From: Planctomycetota bacterium
GTDB lineage: Bacteria; Planctomycetota; Brocadiia; Brocadiales; Bathyanammoxibiaceae
Assembly (NCBI GenBank): GCA_030623665.1
Contig: JAUXLO010000062.1
Location: 1 to 9,209, forward strand
Direction: 5' to 3'
DNA length: 9,209 bases
Positions 5,148 through 9,209 of the stretch are shown here, one piece after another (within the stretch, counting starts at the first letter, position 1; each line of letters begins with the position of its first letter). Below the pieces are notes generated by a model that did not search any database, was not told where the DNA came from, and saw nothing but the letters and a program-made list of their open reading frames with translations. Both the position numbers and the translations under genes were made by a program.

Positions 5148-7205
5148 GTGAGTAACATAAATACAGGCGGGGCGGCCCCGTGTGTCGCAGCATGCCCCAT
5201 TAATCAAGACGCAAGAGACTACGTGCAACTTATTGCCAGAGGAAGGTGTGAAGAGGCCTTCCAACTGGTAAGGTCCAAAAACACGTTTCCTGCTTCATGC
5301 GGTCGTATTTGCACACGACGCTGTGAGGACGCATGCAGACGCTCAGCCGTAGATGAACCGATAGCCATCGCGTGGCTGAAGAGATTTCTGTCAGACAAGG
5401 ATTTTAGTCCACGCCTAAGACCACCCAAAACCAAGTACCAGGAACGGGTGGCCGTTATTGGTGCTGGCCCTGCCGGACTTTCAACCGCAAATGACCTTGC
5501 ACTTCTTGGATATAAGTGCGTAATCTTCGACGAACTCCTTGAACCCGGGGGGATGTTGCGTATAGGCGTTCCACGCTATCGCCTGCCAGGACATGCCTTA
5601 GACGTTGACATAAACAATATCTTATCCCTTGGCGTCGAACTGAAGACAGGTGTAAGGCTGGGCCCGGACATCACAGTAGATTCCCTCTTCAAAGAGGGTT
5701 TTAAGGCCGTTTTCATAGGGATAGGGGCCCACAAATCGCTAAGACTGAATATACCGGGTGAGGACCTTATCGGGGTAATACCCGGAATAGAATTTCTTAG
5801 GGAGACTAGTCTGGGTAGGGCCTTAAATCTAGGGCAGAAGGTGGCAGTGATTGGTGGAGGCGATACGGCCTTAGATTCGGCACGCACTGCACTGCGGGTG
5901 GGTGCAAAGGAAGTTATGCTGGTATACCGCAGGTCTGTAGAGGAGATGCCTTGTGAAGAGCTTGGCCGCTTGGAGGCCGAGGAGGAGGGTATACGGTTCA
6001 CATTCCTGACGTCTCCTGTGGAAATCTTGGGCAGTGGCAGGGTGGTCAGGGCCCTAAAGTGCGTAAAGATGGAACTGGGCGAGCCAGACCAAAGCGGCAG
6101 ACGGAGGCCGATACCTATAGCGGCTTCCGAGTTCGTCCTGGACGTGGATAATGTTATTATGGCGATTGGGCAGTCGCCAGAGCTAATGTCTTTAAGTAAC
6201 TCGGGAATCCATGTGACCTCAAGCGATGTCATTGATGTAAAAGAAGAATCCCTGGCCACTGACAGGCCCGGCGTATTCGCCGGCGGTGATGCTGTGCTGG
6301 TGGGTGGCAGCCTTATAGAGGCAATCGCCCACGGCAGAAGGGCTGCCATGGCCATACATAGTTATCTCAGAAACGAAGAACCCGGCCCATGGAAAGGCCT
6401 CACACCGATGGCGGATCTGTCCTCTCACAGGGTTGGGCTTATAAAAAAGGAGCTGCGTAAAGAGATGCCAATGCTCTCTGCAGGTGACAGGATGCATGGC
6501 TTCGGTGAGGTTGAATTGGGATATTCCGACCGACTGGCCATGACGGAGGCCAGGCGGTGCCTCAACTGTGGTGCGGGCGCGGAGGTGGATCCAGAACTCT
6601 GTGCCGCCTGTCTGACGTGTGTGAGGGTATGCCCATACGATGTGCCGGAACTAAATAGGGTGGAAAAGGCCGCCAAAATCGGTGTTGACTGCCAGTCCTG
6701 CGGCATCTGCGTGGTAGAGTGTCCTGCCAGGGCCATAACGCTTAAGGACCGTTACGAAGACCGGGGAGCAGGCGCTCTGGAGAAGGCCGTGGAGAGATTT
6801 TCCGGCCCAGAGCTTGGCCCCAGGGTCATCGTATTCCTTTGCCAGTATGACCCCCAGTGTGAGGGTCTGGTGTCAAGATTAGACCAGACAGAGAGTAATA
6901 TAAAGACGGCACAGGTCTCTTGTATAGGGAAGATAGACCCGCTCCTTATCTTGAAGGCCATTGAAGAGGGGGCCGATGGCACCGTGGTGGCAGGTTGCTT
7001 GCCGGGAGAGTGCCCGCACCAGACCGGACACGCCTGGGCGAAAAAGAGGTTTGATCATGCAGCAAAAGTCCTCTTGGATATGGGGCTTGAGCCCCAGAGA
7101 TTCCAGTGGATCTCCCCATCCCCCGTGGAGCATTTTTTCAAGGTAATGGATGAAATGGTGGAGGAACTTAAAAACTTGGGTCCCGTGTTTAAGCTCAACA
7201 GATAG
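5148..7205 (+). CDS. Fusion: NAD(P)H:FAD oxidoreductase (GltD/NfnL-like), 2[4Fe-4S] ferredoxin and MvhD domains
   Basis: The protein has 685 residues in three parts. Residues 1-80 are a GltD/dihydropyrimidine-dehydrogenase type Fe-S domain (Cys12, 16, 51, 55, 59, 63). Residues 100-410 form an FAD/NAD(P) reductase with VIGAGPAG at 103-110, VIGGGDTALD at 234-243, MLVYRRSVEEMP at 257-268, and a closing FAD motif VFAGGDAV at 376-383. Residues 485-526 hold two CxxCxxCxxxCP motifs for two [4Fe-4S] clusters. Residues 559-680 match MvhD/FlpD, including GADGTVVAGCLPGEC and Cys565, 571, 592, 617 and 622, likely holding a [2Fe-2S] cluster. Such proteins are soluble electron-transfer subunits. Lying directly before metV and metF, it probably passes NAD(P)H electrons to the methylene-tetrahydrofolate reductase. 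GTG 5148 follows GGAAGGA (5136-5142) at a 5-nt spacing. Electron bifurcation is possible by analogy with NfnL, but nothing here shows it. Confidence 0.9.
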   Translation: MSNINTGGAAPCVAACPINQDARDYVQLIARGRCEEAFQLVRSKNTFPASCGRICTRRCEDACRRSAVDEPIAIAWLKRFLSDKDFSPRLRPPKTKYQERVAVIGAGPAGLSTANDLALLGYKCVIFDELLEPGGMLRIGVPRYRLPGHALDVDINNILSLGVELKTGVRLGPDITVDSLFKEGFKAVFIGIGAHKSLRLNIPGEDLIGVIPGIEFLRETSLGRALNLGQKVAVIGGGDTALDSARTALRVGAKEVMLVYRRSVEEMPCEELGRLEAEEEGIRFTFLTSPVEILGSGRVVRALKCVKMELGEPDQSGRRRPIPIAASEFVLDVDNVIMAIGQSPELMSLSNSGIHVTSSDVIDVKEESLATDRPGVFAGGDAVLVGGSLIEAIAHGRRAAMAIHSYLRNEEPGPWKGLTPMADLSSHRVGLIKKELRKEMPMLSAGDRMHGFGEVELGYSDRLAMTEARRCLNCGAGAEVDPELCAACLTCVRVCPYDVPELNRVEKAAKIGVDCQSCGICVVECPARAITLKDRYEDRGAGALEKAVERFSGPELGPRVIVFLCQYDPQCEGLVSRLDQTESNIKTAQVSCIGKIDPLLILKAIEEGADGTVVAGCLPGECPHQTGHAWAKKRFDHAAKVLLDMGLEPQRFQWISPSPVEHFFKVMDEMVEELKNLGPVFKLNR

Positions 7206-7252
7206 TAGCATTGCACAAAAATGTGGTGGTAGGGTCGTGCAAACCGCTATTT

Positions 7253-7258
7253 GGGAGG
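7253..7258 (+). promoter_or_regulatory. Ribosome binding site that fixes the metV start
   Basis: GGGAGG lies 10 nt before ATG 7269. A longer in-frame version beginning with TTG at 7251 would put this site inside the coding sequence and leave itself without one, so ATG 7269 is preferred. An ATG at 7264 is out of frame and meets a stop after two codons. Confidence 0.7.
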
Positions 7259-7268
7259 TGCGGATGAG

Positions 7269-7946
7269 ATGATAGTAGCCAAGCCGAAGTCTTTGGGATA
7301 CATAAAAGAACGTGTAAGGAATCGTAAAAAGGTCGCCGTGGTCGGATGCGGAGGCTGTGTGACGGTACGCCCCGTAGGGGGAGAAAAACAGGTGGCCGAG
7401 CTTGCCTCCGTGCTCCGCATATGGGCCAAGAAGGAGGGCCTGGACCTTGAGTTCGAAGAGGATACGACACTGAGACAGTGTGAGCCGGAATTTATAGATG
7501 AAATCAGCGAGAAGATGAAGGGCTGCGACGCAGCCATATCGCTTGCCTGTGGTGTGGGCGCACAATGTCTGGCAGAGAGGTATCCCGGCGTTGAGGTCTC
7601 CCCCGGGGTAGACGCAGTGTTTATGGGCGCCACTATAGAACCGGGATTATACTGGGAGCGGTGCGTGGGCTGTGGGGACTGCATCATAGGTGAGACCGGC
7701 GGTTACTGTCCGGTAAGCCGCTGCGCAAAGAATCTCCTCAATGGCCCCTGTGGCGGCCCTCAGGATGGCAGGTGCGAGGTTGACCCGGAAACCCCCTGTG
7801 TGTGGGAGCAAATATACGAGCGCTCAGAGGAGAAGGGTGATAAAGATGCAATGGACGGATTCGTACCTCCAAAGGACTGGCCGATACGCCCGTCAAGGCT
7901 TACCCTGGAGCATCTTAGGGTTAAAGAAGAAGAGCAGACCCCCTAA
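7269..7946 (+). CDS. metV: MetV, Cys-rich partner subunit of methylenetetrahydrofolate reductase
   Basis: MetV is the small partner of MetF in the anaerobic, multi-subunit methylenetetrahydrofolate reductases of the Wood-Ljungdahl pathway, where it relays electrons to the MetF flavin. The 225-residue protein starts MIVAKPKSL, as family members do. The N-terminal part (about 20-110) has an alpha/beta fold with VVGCGGCVTV (Cys27, Cys30) and further cysteines at 71, 86, 94 and 100. The C-terminal part (about 128-185) is the MTHFR_C motif: CVGCGDC (Cys132, 135, 138), then TGGYCPVSRC (147, 152), LLNGPCGG (161), GRCEVD (169) and Cys177 before IYER. The many cysteines imply Fe-S and/or zinc binding. 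It lies 63 bp after the fusion oxidoreductase and before metF, with no visible promoter of its own, so it is probably cotranscribed with the upstream gene. Confidence 0.9.
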   Translation: MIVAKPKSLGYIKERVRNRKKVAVVGCGGCVTVRPVGGEKQVAELASVLRIWAKKEGLDLEFEEDTTLRQCEPEFIDEISEKMKGCDAAISLACGVGAQCLAERYPGVEVSPGVDAVFMGATIEPGLYWERCVGCGDCIIGETGGYCPVSRCAKNLLNGPCGGPQDGRCEVDPETPCVWEQIYERSEEKGDKDAMDGFVPPKDWPIRPSRLTLEHLRVKEEEQTP

Positions 7947-7983
7947 TCCGAATCGCCTGTAGAATTTTTTCCAATATATATTA

Positions 7984-8022
7984 TATAATGTCGTGGGCGC
8001 ACCGGCCTTTGGCCGGGATTTT
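7984..8022 (+). promoter_or_regulatory. Possible metF promoter and GC hairpin in the metV-metF spacer
   Basis: A perfect -10 hexamer TATAAT (7984-7989) lies in an AT-rich stretch, but the -35 position (around 7960-7966) is poor. Just downstream, CCGGCC (8002-8007) and GGCCGG (8011-8016) make a 6-bp all-GC hairpin with a TTT loop, followed by GATTTT. The hairpin resembles a weak intrinsic terminator or attenuator between metV and metF; it may also stabilise a processed metF message. Confidence 0.35.
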
Positions 8023-8066
8023 GGCGGGTAATAAACGAAAACGCGTGACCTGGCAGAGGTTTTAAC

Positions 8067-8990
8067 ATGACGGCAGCCAGTCATCTGGAAAAACTACTGA
8101 GGGCAGGTAAATTTGTGGTGACGGCCGAACTTGGTCCTCCAAGGGGAGCCGACAGGGCAGTTGTAGAGAAAAAAGCGGCCCTCCTCAAGGGATATGCCGA
8201 TGCCATTAACGTTACAGATTGCCAGACATCTGTGGTAAGGATGTCCAGTATAGCCGCAGCGGTCATAGTAATGGAGGCCGGACTTGAGCCCGTTGTCCAG
8301 ATGACCTGCCGTGACCGCAACCGCATCGGGCTGCAGAGCGACCTCTTGGGCGTAGCAGCACTGGGGGCGAAAAACCTTTTGTGCCTCACAGGCGACCATC
8401 CAAAATTCGGCGACCACCCAAGTGCAAAACCCGTATTTGACCTGGACTCCGTACAACTCCTGCACATGGTAAAGACCATGAGGGACGAGAAGAAACTCCA
8501 GTCCGGCACGGAAATAGCCGTAGAACCCAGGTTCTTCCTGGGCGCGGCCGAAAACCCGTTTGCCGGTAGCATAGATATAAGGGCAAGACGGTTGGCAAAA
8601 AAGATAGCCGCAGGAGCTGAGTTCTTCCAGACTCAGATAGTTTATAACGTAGAAAGATTTGCCCAGTGGATGGAGGCCGTCCGGGATATGGGGCTTCATA
8701 AGAAGGCATTTATACTGGCCGGGGTGTCCCCCTTAAAATCCCTGGGTATGGCAAGGTATATGAAAAAGAACGTGCCGGGTATGGACGTACCCGATGAGAT
8801 TATCGCCCGCATGAAGGAAAAAAAGTCAAAGAAAGAGGGGATAGAAATCTGCCTCGACATAATAGGGCAGCTCAAAGAGATCGAAGGTGTGGCCGGCATC
8901 CACATCATGGCCATCGAGTGGGAAGAGGTCGTCCCTGAGATAGTCGAACGCGCCGGTCTCCTGCCCCGCCCTGCCACGGAATCCAGCTAG
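8067..8990 (+). CDS. metF: Methylenetetrahydrofolate reductase MetF
   Basis: This enzyme reduces 5,10-methylene-tetrahydrofolate to 5-methyl-tetrahydrofolate, the last step of the methyl branch of the Wood-Ljungdahl pathway and also the methyl supply for methionine. The 307-residue protein is a flavin-binding TIM barrel of the size seen in prokaryotic MetF. The catalytic glutamate is in TAELGPP (Glu21). QMTCRDRNR (78-86), LCLTGDHP (105-112, with Asp110) and FFQTQIVYN (186-194) match the flavin- and folate-binding strands. ILAGVSPL (216-223) and the C-terminal GIHIMAIEWEEVVPEI complete the barrel. The start ATG is supported by AGAGG (8055-8059) at 7-nt spacing. The neighbouring metV and electron-transfer gene suggest it works in a multi-subunit reductase, not as a free NADH-dependent MetF. 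Confidence 0.95.
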   Translation: MTAASHLEKLLRAGKFVVTAELGPPRGADRAVVEKKAALLKGYADAINVTDCQTSVVRMSSIAAAVIVMEAGLEPVVQMTCRDRNRIGLQSDLLGVAALGAKNLLCLTGDHPKFGDHPSAKPVFDLDSVQLLHMVKTMRDEKKLQSGTEIAVEPRFFLGAAENPFAGSIDIRARRLAKKIAAGAEFFQTQIVYNVERFAQWMEAVRDMGLHKKAFILAGVSPLKSLGMARYMKKNVPGMDVPDEIIARMKEKKSKKEGIEICLDIIGQLKEIEGVAGIHIMAIEWEEVVPEIVERAGLLPRPATESS

Positions 8991-9209
8991 AAGTACCTCA
9001 ACCAGCCAGGCATCGCATACCGCATTGTGTGTATCTTAGAAGCCTCTCAGACCCTTCCAATTATAGTCAGTCTGGATATCTTCCTCGCGTGCATACGGCA
9101 TACACACCATATTTACATATATTGCTTGATATAGGGGCAGGAATAGGTTAAATTGCCACTAATAGATATATTGTGGCGTTGAAGTGCTTCAGTAATACCT
9201 TTTGCAAGA
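8991..9209. other. Non-coding tail of the window
   Basis: I see no gene here. All frames are short; a GTG at 9174 is open to the window edge but has no ribosome site. GTGTGTAT (9027-9034) is mirrored by ATACACAC (9100-9107), and TGAAG-TG-CTTCA (9180-9191) is a small near-palindrome. No clear terminator follows metF. A weak promoter-like pair (TTGATA at about 9126, TTAAAT 16 bp later) points towards whatever lies beyond the edge. Confidence 0.4.

Noticed and set aside
6879..7565. 228-residue minus-strand frame across the end of the fusion gene and metV
   Set aside because: Antisense to two clearly conserved genes and composed of residues expected from their reverse complement.
9174..9209. GTG at 9174 as the start of a downstream gene
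   Set aside because: Only 12 codons before the edge, no ribosome site, and no recognisable sequence.
1..9209. CRISPR array, tRNA, rRNA, insertion sequence or attachment site
   Set aside because: I looked for regularly spaced repeats, cloverleaf and GTTCGAATC-type signals, transposase motifs and terminal inverted repeats, and saw none.

Overview
The window looks like chromosomal DNA of an anaerobic bacterium that carries Wood-Ljungdahl (reductive acetyl-CoA) type C1 chemistry. The grounds are a split MetV/MetF methylenetetrahydrofolate reductase next to a large flavin/iron-sulfur/MvhD-domain protein, together with ordinary bacterial type II fatty acid synthesis and bacterial-style promoters and Shine-Dalgarno sites. 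Base composition is near balanced. Planctomycetota of the anammox type, Desulfobacterota, Nitrospirota or similar anaerobes would all fit. The sequence alone does not let me choose, and no rRNA or other phylogenetic marker is present.

Layout. (1) 1-2690, plus strand: a fatty acid synthesis block. It holds the probable last codons of fabH, then fabD, a 242-bp spacer with a consensus sigma70-type promoter, acpP, and fabF starting on the base after the acpP stop. The usual fabG between fabD and acpP is absent. (2) 2693-4309, minus strand: nadB (L-aspartate oxidase, first step of NAD synthesis), convergent with fabF with 2 bp between them. (3) 4310-4694: a compact divergent promoter region. A minus-strand TTGACA-N17-TAGAAT promoter serves nadB, and a plus-strand TTGACA-N17-TATAGT promoter starts a transcript whose first ~290 nt hold no convincing gene but are dense in inverted repeats. 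(4) 4695-4940: a small two-helix membrane protein that I do not recognise. (5) 4941-5147: a spacer with two inverted repeats. (6) 5148-8990, plus strand: a three-gene set made of a 685-residue fusion protein (GltD/NfnL-like NAD(P)H:FAD oxidoreductase, then a two-cluster ferredoxin domain, then an MvhD/FlpD domain), metV and metF. (7) 8991-9209: no gene seen.

How the genes work together. FabD loads malonyl groups onto AcpP, and FabF condenses malonyl-ACP with the growing chain. The last three genes probably form one enzyme: MetF holds the flavin and folate site, MetV is its Cys-rich metal-binding partner, and the fusion protein would carry electrons from NAD(P)H through FAD and Fe-S clusters to MetVF. 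In known multi-subunit reductases (Moorella type) this electron input is made of separate HdrABC and MvhD subunits. Here a single polypeptide appears to replace them. That is the most interesting hypothesis in the window, followed by the structured leader RNA at about 4403-4694.
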